Of a stretch of 52,319 nucleotides of DNA, positions 7,913 through 16,740 are shown in pieces. The translations under genes were made by a program, and so were the position numbers. The stretch is taken from contig JAUYJT010000060.1 of NCBI GenBank assembly GCA_030700225.1, positions 1-52,319 of the forward strand, given 5' to 3'. A model generated the notes under the pieces. That model saw only the letters and a list, made by a program, of their open reading frames with translations. It searched no databases and had not been told where the DNA came from. Origin of the DNA: Candidatus Nanopelagicales bacterium. Lineage in GTDB: Bacteria; Actinomycetota; Actinomycetes; S36-B12; GCA-2699445. Each line of letters opens with the position of its first letter. Within the stretch, counting starts at the first letter, position 1.

Positions 7913-9118
7913 ATGGACGTGCGTGAGAAGCGGAACAAGACGAACCTGGGCGGTCGCCGCGTGCGCGCGATCGTCGGGGGAGCCGCGGCTCTGGGTATCG
8001 TGCTGTCCGCGTGCGGACCGTCGTTGAGCCTGGTCACTGCCCCATGGGGTGAGTCTCAAGCAGTAATTCGATCCGCCCTGTTCGGAGATCGCGCGGCCAC
8101 GTTTGAAAAGCCACCGCGTATCCGGGTGGACAACGGCCGGATCGAGTCCGTGTCGGTGACCGGTCCGAACGGACGCCGGGTCGGAGGCAAGCTGGTCGGC
8201 GGTGGCGAGATCTGGGAGCTGGACACATCCGATCTGGAGTTTGGCACCAAGTACAAGGTCACCGCCAAGGCTGTGGATCTTCGGGGGGTCGAGTCGACAG
8301 CCAACGAGACCTTCCGGACGTTCGAGCCAGAGAAGGTTCTGACGGTAATGTCGGACCTTTCCGAGGATGAGACGTATGGGGTCGGCATGCCGATCACGCT
8401 GACTTTCGACCTGCCAATCAAGCGGAAGGCCGAGATCGAGAAGAGGTTGCGTGTTGAGACCTCCGGAGAGCCGATCGAAGGGGCCTGGTCCTGGGACGGG
8501 GATCAAAGCGTCACCTACAGGCCGCGCAAGTACTGGCCGGCCAAGACTGACATCAAGGTGGCGGCGGATCTCAAGGGCGTGAATGCCGGCGACGACGTGT
8601 ACGCGCTGGAGAACTTCAGGCGCAGTTACAGCATCGGTCGCCGGATGATCCTGGTTCAGAATTCGGAGACCCACCGCCTGGTGGTTCGGAGGAACGGGAA
8701 GGTCATCCGGGACATCCCGAGCTCGACGGGCAAGTCCGGTTACGCGACCTACTCCGGCATCAAAGTGATCATGACCAGGGAGCCTGGGCCGGTCGTGTTC
8801 GACGCGGCAACCCTGGGGATACAGAAGGACGATCCGGAGTACTACCGCCTGCTCGTCTACAACGCGATGCGTGTCACCGATTCTGGGGAGTTCATCCATT
8901 CGGCCCCGTGGTCTGTGGGATCCCAGGGCTACGCGAACGTCAGCCACGGCTGCACGAACGTCAGTCCCGAGAATGCGGCATGGCTCGTTAGCGTCCTGCG
9001 CGTAGGTGACGTGGTGATCTTCAAGAACACTGGCGGAAGCGAAGTCGCCCCAGGAAACGGCATCACAGTCTGGAACGAGTCCTGGGACGAGTGGAAGGCT
9101 GGCAGCGCCCTGCAGTAG
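7913..9118 (+). CDS. L,D-transpeptidase lipoprotein (YkuD domain)
   Basis: 401-aa secreted lipoprotein with a signal peptide ending in the lipobox LSAC (Cys34). Two Ig-like regions (about 60-135 and 145-245) precede a C-terminal YkuD catalytic domain. The catalytic signature is HSAPWSV followed by SHGCTNVS with nucleophile Cys347 and His345. This is the actinobacterial Ldt architecture (LdtMt2/LppS-like): it makes 3->3 cross-links in peptidoglycan on the outer face of the membrane. ATG 7913 is preceded by GGGAG. It is divergent from the desulfurase/TusA pair and followed closely by the receiver gene. Confidence 0.93.
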   Translation: MDVREKRNKTNLGGRRVRAIVGGAAALGIVLSACGPSLSLVTAPWGESQAVIRSALFGDRAATFEKPPRIRVDNGRIESVSVTGPNGRRVGGKLVGGGEIWELDTSDLEFGTKYKVTAKAVDLRGVESTANETFRTFEPEKVLTVMSDLSEDETYGVGMPITLTFDLPIKRKAEIEKRLRVETSGEPIEGAWSWDGDQSVTYRPRKYWPAKTDIKVAADLKGVNAGDDVYALENFRRSYSIGRRMILVQNSETHRLVVRRNGKVIRDIPSSTGKSGYATYSGIKVIMTREPGPVVFDAATLGIQKDDPEYYRLLVYNAMRVTDSGEFIHSAPWSVGSQGYANVSHGCTNVSPENAAWLVSVLRVGDVVIFKNTGGSEVAPGNGITVWNESWDEWKAGSALQ

Positions 9119-9146
9119 CTCGAGTCGTGCCCGTTAGCATTCGGAT

Positions 9147-9566
9147 ATGGCAGATCGACCGGCCGGGGAACTGAAAGCGCTTGTGTACTCAGACGATGCT
9201 CATCGTCGGCGGGGGATGATCGACCTACTCGGCCCCTACCCATCTACGGATCTGGCGCGGGTTGAGTACGTGGAGTGCGCCAGTGAGCCCGCCGCGATTC
9301 GCCTGGTCGACTCCGGGGCATTCGATCTTGTGATTCTCGACGGCGACGCGGTGCCAGCCGGTGGAATGGGAATCTGCCGCCAGATCAAGGACGAGGTTGA
9401 TCCTTGCCCGCCCGTCCTGCTCGTCGTGGGCAGACCGGCGGACGCTTGGTTGGCGACATGGTCCCAGGCGGAAGCAGTCGCGCCGTGGCCGCTTGATCCG
9501 CTGGAATTCCCCAACACGGTGGCCACGCTCCTGCGGAGACGTGTCGCGTCTCCGGTCCAGGCCTAG
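9147..9566 (+). CDS. Stand-alone receiver-like protein
   Basis: 139-aa CheY-like fold without an output domain. The acidic pair (SDD, about 15-17) and the likely phospho-acceptor Asp65 in LVILDGDAVP are present. The conserved Lys of the K-P motif is not evident (AVAPWPLDP occupies that place), so phosphorylation control may be altered. No histidine kinase is nearby. It ends 10 bp before trpD, so the two are probably co-transcribed. What it controls is unknown. Confidence 0.65.
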   Translation: MADRPAGELKALVYSDDAHRRRGMIDLLGPYPSTDLARVEYVECASEPAAIRLVDSGAFDLVILDGDAVPAGGMGICRQIKDEVDPCPPVLLVVGRPADAWLATWSQAEAVAPWPLDPLEFPNTVATLLRRRVASPVQA

Positions 9567-9576
9567 CGGGCTAGTT

Positions 9577-10668
9577 GTGACCGAGACCGAGATGTCCTGG
9601 TCGGCGCTGCTGACCGACCTTCTAGCGGGTTCGGACACCGCCGGTGAGCGCGCGCGGTGGGCCATGGAGTCGGTAATGACGGGGGAGGCGACTGCCGCAC
9701 AGATCGCGGCATTCCTCGTGGCATTGCGGGCGAAGGGGCCAAGTGGCGCCGAGGTTTCCGATTTCGTGGATGTCATGCTCCAGCACGCGGTTCCGGTGAC
9801 GGTGCCTGGCCTGGTTGTGGACACCTGCGGGACCGGCGGCGATCAGTCTGGCTCCGTGAACATCTCCACGATGGCCGCAGTGGTTGTCGCGGCGACCGGG
9901 ATCCCGGTGGTGAAGCACGGAAACCGCGCCGCGTCATCGAGGTCGGGGTCCGCCGACGTTCTAGAAGCGCTTGGTGTGGCCATTTCCCTGCGACCAGACC
10001 AGATCGCGCAGTGCTTGGCGGAAGTGAACATCGCGTTCTGCTTCGCGCCGGTTTTCCACCCAGCGATGCGGCACGCCGGTCCGGTACGCCGGGAACTGGG
10101 AATCCCGACTGTGTTCAACATCCTTGGCCCGCTGGCGAATCCGGCGCGGCCCGCGGCCCAAGTCGTCGGAGTCGCCGATCCATCCATGGCTCCCGTCGTC
10201 GCGCGCGCGCTGGCTGACAGGGGAACCTCGGCCCTCGTCGTCCGGGGTGAAGACGGCATGGACGAGATCACGACCGTTGCCCCCACGCGGGTATGGGACG
10301 CTCGCGGCGGTTCGGTTACCGAGACCGTTGTTGACACCCGCGCCCTTGGGATTGGCAGGGCGGATCCGGAATCTCTAGCTGGAGGTGGCGCGGCTGAGAA
10401 CGCGGAGTTGGCGCGCGCTGCCCTCGCGGGGCGGCCAAGGTCGGAAGTGCTGCCAATCCGGGACGCGGTCGCGATCAACGCCGCCGCTGCCGTAGTTGTT
10501 GCGGAGTCGGCCAGTGGAGCCGCCGTTGCTCCGGTCGGTCTGATAGCGGAACTTGCCCGAGCTCTCGATCGAGTCCGCCATGCCCTTGACAACGGTGCGG
10601 CGGAAAGTCAGCTCAACAGGTGGGTGGAAGTGTCCAAGTCGCTGGCCGAGGGATCAGACGGGCCGTAA
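9577..10668 (+). CDS. trpD: Anthranilate phosphoribosyltransferase TrpD
   Basis: TrpD joins anthranilate to PRPP in the second step of the tryptophan branch. The 363-aa protein has the PRPP/Mg site DTCGTGGDQSGSVNIST and the glycosyltransferase-III signature KHGNRAASSRSGSADVLEALG, followed by GPLANPARP and a GEDGMDEIT region. GTG 9577 is chosen; ATG 9592 is a possible alternative 5 codons in. No other trp genes are adjacent, as in mycobacteria, where trpD also stands beside the exonuclease/UvrC gene (Rv2192c/Rv2191, from memory). Its 3' end overlaps the convergent gene by 15 bp. Confidence 0.95.
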   Translation: MTETEMSWSALLTDLLAGSDTAGERARWAMESVMTGEATAAQIAAFLVALRAKGPSGAEVSDFVDVMLQHAVPVTVPGLVVDTCGTGGDQSGSVNISTMAAVVVAATGIPVVKHGNRAASSRSGSADVLEALGVAISLRPDQIAQCLAEVNIAFCFAPVFHPAMRHAGPVRRELGIPTVFNILGPLANPARPAAQVVGVADPSMAPVVARALADRGTSALVVRGEDGMDEITTVAPTRVWDARGGSVTETVVDTRALGIGRADPESLAGGGAAENAELARAALAGRPRSEVLPIRDAVAINAAAAVVVAESASGAAVAPVGLIAELARALDRVRHALDNGAAESQLNRWVEVSKSLAEGSDGP

Positions 10669-12432
10669 CCGGGACACCAGGGCCTGGGGGACCGGAGACG
10701 CCGCACCTCTCGGGGGCTCGCTGTCGGGGTACTCGATGAGCTGGGGACGGCCGAGCTTGGCGAGGTCCCGGCCCGCACCTCCGACAGGCAAAGCCAGAAC
10801 CCCATCGAGCCGCACCAAGCGGACGCCCTCGGAAGACAGCCAGCGCAGGACCAGCGCTGACTCCTCGGGCAGGTGCGGCGCTGATCCGATCCCAGGAGCC
10901 GCCACATACTGCGCCGTGGCGACGGTCGCTTCCACGACCGCCCGGGGATCCGCTCCGGCCTGGACACGGCTGGCGCCTGCGAGTCGACCATGGCGAATTA
11001 CGTGCACTTCCCATTCCGAGCCGTCCAGCCGAGCGGCCACGACCTCCGGACAAGCAGTGATCATCGATTCCCTTTGTCGTCGGTCGATGCCGGTTAGCAA
11101 TGCCCGCAGTCGCTCCCGCCAGGCAGCCGCCTCCTCGAACTCCTCTAGCTGGGCCAGCTGGCGCATTCGGTCCCGAATAGTGGTGGCGAGGGGTTCGGAG
11201 TCCGACAGCAGCGCCGAACGCGCGGACTGCGTGATTTCGGCGTACGGGGCGTCAGCGGCCGGATCGGAACAAGGCGCCAGGCATTGCTCGAGTTGCGCCG
11301 CGACACACGGCTGGGCGCGACGCGCTCGCGAGAGCCTGGTCAAGCATGAACGAAGCGGAACAGCTTCGAGCAGAGCCTCGCTCGCGGCTTGAGCGGATCG
11401 CCTGGACGAGAAGGGTCCGGCACAGGCGCTCTGGGGGTCGGCGACAGAGGGCACCTTGCTCACAATGGACACCCGCGGGAACGGCTCATCGGTGAGCTTG
11501 AGCCACACGGCCCTCTCCGGGTTCCTGGAGCGGCGGTTGTAGACCGGGCGGCGTTCAGCTATGAGCCGAACCTCGCGAACTTCGGCTTCGAGTGAAGTGG
11601 CGCAGGGGATGGCCGTTACCTTCGCCGCGACCTGGATCATCTCCGCCATTCGCTTGCGCCGCTCAGAGGCTGTGAAGTAGGTGCGCACTCGCTTCCGGAT
11701 GCACTTCGACTTGCCGACGTATAGGGCGTTGCCACGCCGGTCCTCGAAGATGTAGACGCCGGGCAGTTCCGGTAGTCCATCGGCCAGCGTCCGCTTGCGC
11801 ACCTGGGCCTTGGTCACCGGGGAACACAGCTGCAGTAAGTCGTCCAGATGATGCGCCCCGAGGCTGCCCGCGCGCTCCAGGAGCCCGTGCAGGACGTCGA
11901 CAGTGGCCCTGGCGTCCGCGAGCGCTCGATGATTGGGATCGGTGCCGGCGCGGAAGTACGCGGCAAGCGTCGACAGGCGGTGGTCGCGGACGTCGTCCCG
12001 GGATAGCAGAGCCCTCGACAGTGTCATCGTGTCGACAACCTTGAAGTCCGGCCACCTCGCGCCAATCGCAGCACAGCCGACTTTGAGGAATCCTGTGTCG
12101 AATCTAGCGTTGTGGGCAACTAGCACGGAGCCGTCGGCGAACTCCAGCCAGGACGGCAACGCGGTCGTCAGCAGCGGAGCGGACGCGACAGCGGCCGTTG
12201 TGATACCCGTGAGCGCTGCGATGAACGGGGGGATGGCGACTTGTGGGTTGACCAGAGTGGAGAACTCGCCCAGCACAACCCCGCCGCAAGTCCGAACAGC
12301 CCCGATCTCGGTGATCCGGGATTGAGCGGGCGATCCGCCGGTTGTCTCAAGGTCTACGACCACGAAGTTCACATCGTGAAGCGGCAGGCCCAGATCGTCG
12401 AATGAGCTCTGGAACGCAGGGTGCGCACCCAT
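10654..12432 (-). CDS. DEDD exonuclease/UvrC-type GIY-YIG nuclease fusion
   Basis: 592-aa two-part nuclease. The N-terminal domain is a DnaQ-like 3'-5' exonuclease (VVVDLETTGG with the DxE motif, then VAHNARFDTGFL and HRALADARAT for the HxxxxD motif). After a linker follows a GIY-YIG domain (PGVYIFEDRRGNALYVGKS) and UvrC-like regions, including a UVR-type helical segment near residue 420. Fusion proteins of this type are common in actinobacteria (Rv2191) and are thought to act in DNA repair, similar to Cho or UvrC. The start is ATG 12432; an ATG at 12480 adds a poor extension. Convergent with trpD. Confidence 0.9.
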   Translation of the reverse strand: MGAHPAFQSSFDDLGLPLHDVNFVVVDLETTGGSPAQSRITEIGAVRTCGGVVLGEFSTLVNPQVAIPPFIAALTGITTAAVASAPLLTTALPSWLEFADGSVLVAHNARFDTGFLKVGCAAIGARWPDFKVVDTMTLSRALLSRDDVRDHRLSTLAAYFRAGTDPNHRALADARATVDVLHGLLERAGSLGAHHLDDLLQLCSPVTKAQVRKRTLADGLPELPGVYIFEDRRGNALYVGKSKCIRKRVRTYFTASERRKRMAEMIQVAAKVTAIPCATSLEAEVREVRLIAERRPVYNRRSRNPERAVWLKLTDEPFPRVSIVSKVPSVADPQSACAGPFSSRRSAQAASEALLEAVPLRSCLTRLSRARRAQPCVAAQLEQCLAPCSDPAADAPYAEITQSARSALLSDSEPLATTIRDRMRQLAQLEEFEEAAAWRERLRALLTGIDRRQRESMITACPEVVAARLDGSEWEVHVIRHGRLAGASRVQAGADPRAVVEATVATAQYVAAPGIGSAPHLPEESALVLRWLSSEGVRLVRLDGVLALPVGGAGRDLAKLGRPQLIEYPDSEPPRGAASPVPQALVSRLRPV

Positions 12433-12541
12433 CGTCGTGTTCGCTGTCACGCACGTGAATCTATGCCAGGCGTCCGACAACGCTTAGTCTTGTCGCGCGG
12501 CTGCGCCACGTCGAGCGACCGCGTCGAGATGGGGAGCTGAA

Positions 12542-12799
12542 GTGGAACTGTCAATTCCGTCCGAGGGCAGCAGCTGGCGCTGTGGCCAGTGCGGCAATCT
12601 CACGCGCTTCGACGTGACGCGATCCCGAACCGTGACCGAGTACTGGCACTTCACACTCGCCGGAGATCGGGACATCAGCGAACTGGTAGTCAGGTCAGAA
12701 GCTGTGCAGGACGTTCGGTGCCGTTGGTGTGGCTCATCCGACAGCATCGAAGTTGTCGCGCGACCAGAGGCCGAAGGCACCGTGCCCGCGCAGCCTTAG
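12542..12799 (+). CDS. Small zinc-ribbon protein
   Basis: 85-aa conserved actinobacterial protein type with two CxxC pairs, WRCGQCGN (about 13-18) and CRWCGS (about 60-64), which should bind one zinc. Between them is a short beta-rich segment. GTG start. It lies between two genes on the minus strand, with its own promoter presumably in 12433-12541. Function unknown. Confidence 0.75.
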   Translation: MELSIPSEGSSWRCGQCGNLTRFDVTRSRTVTEYWHFTLAGDRDISELVVRSEAVQDVRCRWCGSSDSIEVVARPEAEGTVPAQP

Positions 12800-12809
12800 G
12801 AATGCAGCC

Positions 12810-14600
12810 CTAGGAATAGAGTTCGACAATCGCCCCTGCGAACTCTTCGAGAACCACATTGCGCTTCAGCTTCAGCGATGGGGTGAGCTGACCGCCTTCT
12901 TCGGTCCAATCCACGGGTAGAACGGTGAACTTCTTGATCGCCTCTGCTTTGGAGACGGCCTTGTTCGCGTCATCTACGGCTTCTTGGATCGCGTCTTGGA
13001 TCTCCTTGTCGCCGACCAGGTCGTTGGCTGGGGTGTCGGCGGGCTTGCCGCGTTGCTCCAGCCAGGCAGGCAACGACTCCGCGTCCAGAGTCACCAGACA
13101 GGCGATGAACGGTTGCGCATCGCCGACGACCATGCACTGGCTGACCAGCGAGTGGGCTCGTAGGCGGTCCTCGAGTACCGCCGGAGCGACATTCTTGCCG
13201 CCAGCGGTGACGATGAGTTCCTTCTTGCGGCCAGTGATCCTGACGAAGCCCTCATCGTCAATGGTTCCGATGTCGCCCGAGTGGAACCAGCCATCCTTGT
13301 CCATGGCCTCGGAAGTCGCCGCTTCGTTGTTCCAGTAGTCCAGGAATATCTGCGGTCCCGCTAGAAGGACCTCGCCGTCGTCAGCGATGCGAGCAGATGA
13401 ACCGGGAAGGGGTTTGCCGACCGTTCCAGGCTTGACCTGATCGGGCCTGTTCACAGTTGACGCGCCCGTTGTCTCGGTCAACCCGTATCCCTCGAGCACC
13501 GTGACGCCCAGCCCGCGGAAGAAGTGTCCGAGCCGCTCTCCGAGGGGCGCCCCACCGGACACGGCGTAGGTCACCTGACCGCCCAACGCGGCGCGCAACT
13601 TGCCATAGACGAGCTTGTCGAAGAGGGCGTGCTTCAGCTTCAGGACGAGCCCTGGGCCGCCTGTGTCCATGGCCCGGCTGTAGTCGATCGCGGTACTTGC
13701 CGCGGCGTCGAAGATGCCAGCTTTCCCGCCAGCCTCAGCCTTCTGCTGGGCCATGTTGTAGACCTTCTCGAACACTCGCGGCACCGACAGCAAGAAGGTG
13801 GGATGGAACGTGCCCAGGCTTTGCACGAGGTTCTTGATGTCGGAGGTGTGACCCAAGCTCACTTGGCTGCGGACGCAGCCAAGTTGGATGAGCAGCCCGA
13901 ACACATGCGCCAGCGGCAGGAACAGCAGTGTTGAGGACTCCTTCGTGAAGACACCCGGAAGACCATTGACGACAGCGTCAATCTCGAACATGAAGTTGCT
14001 GTGGCTTAGGGCGCAGCCTTTTGGACGCCCCGTGGTGCCCGATGTGTAGATGATCGTGGCGACGCTGTCCGGCTGCAGGCTCGAGCGCCTTGCCTCCAGG
14101 TCTTCATCCGATACCTCAACGCCGGACTGAGTCAGATCGTCCAGCGCGCCGTCGTCGATCATCCACACGCGCGTGACGCTTGGAAGGCCAGCGGAAACCT
14201 GATCGAACACCTCGCGGTGTCGGTCAGTCTCCAGGAACACTCCGACCGCCCCGGAGTCCGACAGGATCCACTCCACTTGCTCCGCGCTTGAGGTGTCGTA
14301 GATGGGCACCATGACCGCACCGGCGAACCAAAGGGCGTAGTTGGCCAAAGTCCACTCATATCGAGTTTTGGACATGATGCAAACCCGGTCCCCGGGCTGA
14401 ACCCCGCTGGCGATGATCCCCTTGGCCAGGGCGCGAATCTCATCGGCGAACTGGCGCATGGGCATTCCGCGCCAAGACCCGGAAATCAGCCGCATGATCG
14501 CCGGATGATCGGGTGCGTCGCGTTCGTTCTCGAGGATGTGAATCGTGAGATTGCCCGTGGTGGGCGCCTTGACGATCGCAGATTCTGAGTATTCGCGCAT
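12810..14600 (-). CDS. fadD15: Long-chain fatty-acid-CoA ligase (FadD15-like)
   Basis: 596-aa AMP-forming acyl-CoA synthetase that activates long-chain fatty acids with ATP and CoA. Motifs: P-loop-like YTSGTTGRPKGCALSHSN, the GYGLTETTG adenylate-binding motif, and the C-terminal hinge GWFHSGDIGTIDDEGFVRITGR with K-rich signature RKKELIVTAGGKN. ATG 14600 follows GGGGAACC; the frame upstream to 14780 is not homologous. It matches Rv2187 fadD15 by sequence style and by neighbours (DEDD/UvrC on one side, SRPBCC/ArsA block on the other). Divergent from the SRPBCC gene at 14735. Confidence 0.93.
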   Translation of the reverse strand: MREYSESAIVKAPTTGNLTIHILENERDAPDHPAIMRLISGSWRGMPMRQFADEIRALAKGIIASGVQPGDRVCIMSKTRYEWTLANYALWFAGAVMVPIYDTSSAEQVEWILSDSGAVGVFLETDRHREVFDQVSAGLPSVTRVWMIDDGALDDLTQSGVEVSDEDLEARRSSLQPDSVATIIYTSGTTGRPKGCALSHSNFMFEIDAVVNGLPGVFTKESSTLLFLPLAHVFGLLIQLGCVRSQVSLGHTSDIKNLVQSLGTFHPTFLLSVPRVFEKVYNMAQQKAEAGGKAGIFDAAASTAIDYSRAMDTGGPGLVLKLKHALFDKLVYGKLRAALGGQVTYAVSGGAPLGERLGHFFRGLGVTVLEGYGLTETTGASTVNRPDQVKPGTVGKPLPGSSARIADDGEVLLAGPQIFLDYWNNEAATSEAMDKDGWFHSGDIGTIDDEGFVRITGRKKELIVTAGGKNVAPAVLEDRLRAHSLVSQCMVVGDAQPFIACLVTLDAESLPAWLEQRGKPADTPANDLVGDKEIQDAIQEAVDDANKAVSKAEAIKKFTVLPVDWTEEGGQLTPSLKLKRNVVLEEFAGAIVELYS

Positions 14601-14734
14601 TGGTTCCCCACAATTGACTCGGAGTCTTTGCTGGACCCTAGGCCAGACTCCGCGGGCGGTGTCAACTGGGGTGAGCGATCCGGACTGAGGCCGCGCTTCT
14701 GGTCGGCGTCCCGGCGTTAGGGCACTATGGGTAG

Positions 14735-15151
14735 GTGCCCGTTGTCGACCTGGTTGATGAAACATTCCTCGTGGTGTCACCCGCCCGGCTCGCCGCCGTC
14801 GTCCAAGAGAGGCGCCGGTGGGCGCAGTGGTGGCCCGAGTTGAGCCTGAGTGTCTTCATGGATCGTGGAGTCAAGGGGATTCGGTGGTCTGTTACTGGGG
14901 CGATGGTGGGCTCGGCGGAACTCTGGCTTGAGGAATTCGGAGATGGCGTGATCTTGCATTACTACTTGCGAGCTGACCCCGTGTCGCCTGGATCCGCTAC
15001 CCAGCCACGAGTCCTGACCGATTCCCCACGAGGTCGGCGTGCTGCCGACCGCTTGCGGCGCCGCGAGGCGCTGCGCTGGAAGCGAACCGTCTGGGCACTC
15101 AAGGCCGAGATGGAAGGTGAACGCCAGCCCGGCGACGGAGGATGGCGGTAG
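14735..15151 (+). CDS. SRPBCC-like conserved actinobacterial protein
   Basis: 138-aa protein, probably of the START/SRPBCC fold (N-terminal VVDLVDETFLVVSPARLAAVV, a strand-rich middle, and a long basic C-terminal helix with RRREALRWKRTVWALKAE). It fits the position of Rv2186c in the mycobacterial order. GTG start at 14735. Followed after 6 bp by the zinc-ribbon membrane gene, beginning a tight plus-strand run of seven genes to about 19.5 kb. Ligand unknown. Confidence 0.7.
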   Translation: MPVVDLVDETFLVVSPARLAAVVQERRRWAQWWPELSLSVFMDRGVKGIRWSVTGAMVGSAELWLEEFGDGVILHYYLRADPVSPGSATQPRVLTDSPRGRRAADRLRRREALRWKRTVWALKAEMEGERQPGDGGWR

Positions 15152-15157
15152 TCCGTC

Positions 15158-15499
15158 GTGCGTAACACGTCAAGATGCCCAGAGTGTGGCGCGATCGTGC
15201 CTATCGGCGCCCAGTGGTGCCCCAGGTGTCTTGAGAAGTTGGGGTCGTCCGCCGACCCGACGACCCTGGATTCCGCGCCGGACGCCGTGCGGGAGCCCGC
15301 ACCTGCGGATGACTCCGCAGCGAACTTGGCCGAGATGGTGGCACTCCTGGCGGCCCACGAGTCGGAGGCGCCGACACGACTGCGTCGCGCCATGTCGAGA
15401 ACGCCCGTGCGCGTCGCGGTCATGCTCGTGGGGACTTTGGCAGTCGCACTGCTGGCCGTGGGTCTGGGAGTCTTGGTCCTGTGGCTGGTGGAGCGGTAG
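15158..15499 (+). CDS. Zinc-ribbon membrane protein
   Basis: 113-aa protein with an N-terminal zinc ribbon (CPECG at 8-12 and CPRCL at 22-26), an acidic linker, and one C-terminal transmembrane helix (about 86-111), giving a tail-anchored topology. GTG start. Its stop codon is within TAGTG shared with the next start, so translation is coupled to the metallophosphoesterase. Function unknown. Confidence 0.7.
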   Translation: MRNTSRCPECGAIVPIGAQWCPRCLEKLGSSADPTTLDSAPDAVREPAPADDSAANLAEMVALLAAHESEAPTRLRRAMSRTPVRVAVMLVGTLAVALLAVGLGVLVLWLVER

Positions 15500-16263
15500 T
15501 GCTCATCCGCGCGATCAGCGACGTGCACGCACGGACCGAGGGATTGGCGCAGTCCGCCGACGGCGCCGACGTGTTCATCTGTCTTGGCGACCTGATCTTG
15601 TTCCTGGACTACGAGGATCCAGCCATCGGAGTCTTCGCGGGTCTCTTCGGGGAGGTCAATGCGCGCCGGTACATCGATCTGAGGACACGGCGCAAGTACG
15701 ACGAGGCGAGGTCGTTCAGCCGCGACCTGTGGGGAGCCGTCGGCGGGGACATCTGGCGGACGATCAACGAACGCGTCGGACAGCAATACGCGGAGACGTT
15801 CGCGGCCATGCCCGCGGGGTTCCTCACCTACGGCAACGTGGACCTGCCCGTGCTCTGGCCGACCTACGCCAGGGCGGACCATGAGATCGTGGACGGAGAG
15901 GCAGTTGACGTGGGGGGTTTGCGCGTCGGGTTCGTCGGCGGTGGGCTGCGATCCGCCATGCGTACGCCTTTCGAGCTGGACCCCGAGGAGTTCGACGCCA
16001 AGGTCGCCAAGCTCGGCCCTGTGGATGTGCTGTGCTCTCACATTCCGCCCGACTTCCCGGACTGCACGTATGACGTTGTGGCGAGGCGCTTCGAACGCGG
16101 GAGCCAGGCTCTGTTGCGGTACATACGGGACGTCCAGCCACGGTACGCGCTGCACGGTCACGTCCATCAGCCCCTCGTGCCCAGGGTGACGATCGGGCGG
16201 ACGCAGGTCGTCAACGTTGGCCACTTCCGCAGCAGCGGCAAGGCGTTCGAAGTCCGGCTGTGA
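15499..16263 (+). CDS. Calcineurin-like metallophosphoesterase
   Basis: 254-aa metallophosphoesterase. The metal-binding motifs occur in order: SDVHAR (DxH), CLGDLI (GD), TYGNVD (GN), CSHIPPD and a C-terminal HGHVH. GTG 15499 overlaps the upstream stop (TAGTG); an in-frame GTG at 15481 is possible but would put the start inside the neighbour. Close to the YfcE-like single-domain phosphodiesterases; the natural substrate cannot be read from sequence. Confidence 0.88.
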   Translation: MLIRAISDVHARTEGLAQSADGADVFICLGDLILFLDYEDPAIGVFAGLFGEVNARRYIDLRTRRKYDEARSFSRDLWGAVGGDIWRTINERVGQQYAETFAAMPAGFLTYGNVDLPVLWPTYARADHEIVDGEAVDVGGLRVGFVGGGLRSAMRTPFELDPEEFDAKVAKLGPVDVLCSHIPPDFPDCTYDVVARRFERGSQALLRYIRDVQPRYALHGHVHQPLVPRVTIGRTQVVNVGHFRSSGKAFEVRL

Positions 16264-16302
16264 GCCGTGCTCGCGATTCGAGACCCCATGTAGCCTGCGA
16301 GC

Positions 16303-16740
16303 ATGCCGGAGCACACCTGGGCGCAGACCGAGATCGCCGCGCCGCCCGCCGCGATCATGGCGGTCATCGCGGATCTTCCTAGCTACCCTCAGTGGTGTAC
16401 GGGAATAGGATCGGCCGAGGTTCTGACTACCTTCCGGAACGGTCGTCCGCGCACTGTGAGGGTTGTTCTTGACGCCCCACCCGTAGTGGAAACACACGAA
16501 TACGAATACGAGTGGAGACCGCGCGAGGTAAGTTGGCACCTCACACAAGGCGGCATCGTTTCTTCCATGCATGGGCGGTATACGTGCCTGAAGCGGAGCA
16601 AAGGCATCACCCAGGTGACATACGAACTGACCATGACGCTTGACATGCCTCTGATCGGTACCCTGCGCCGCCGGGCCGAACGCCACATCGTCGGGACCGC
16701 CCTGCGCGGGTTGAAAGAGCGCGTCGAGTCCCGACCATGA
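16303..16740 (+). CDS. SRPBCC family protein (Rv2185c-like)
   Basis: 145-aa polyketide cyclase/dehydrase-type START-fold protein. Typical segments are an N-terminal TEIAAPPAAIMAVIADLPSYPQW, a strand pair with EYEYEWRPREVSWHL, and a C-terminal helix LRRRAERHIVGTALRGLKER. Such proteins bind hydrophobic ligands in a cavity. Matches Rv2185c (TB16.3) by position. Its TGA overlaps the ArsA-like start (ATGA at 16737), so the two are coupled. Confidence 0.82.
   Translation: MPEHTWAQTEIAAPPAAIMAVIADLPSYPQWCTGIGSAEVLTTFRNGRPRTVRVVLDAPPVVETHEYEYEWRPREVSWHLTQGGIVSSMHGRYTCLKRSKGITQVTYELTMTLDMPLIGTLRRRAERHIVGTALRGLKERVESRP

Noticed and set aside
7847-8947. 366-codon minus-strand frame
   Set aside because: Antisense to the L,D-transpeptidase gene, which has a lipobox and full YkuD motif; the shadow shows no domain.
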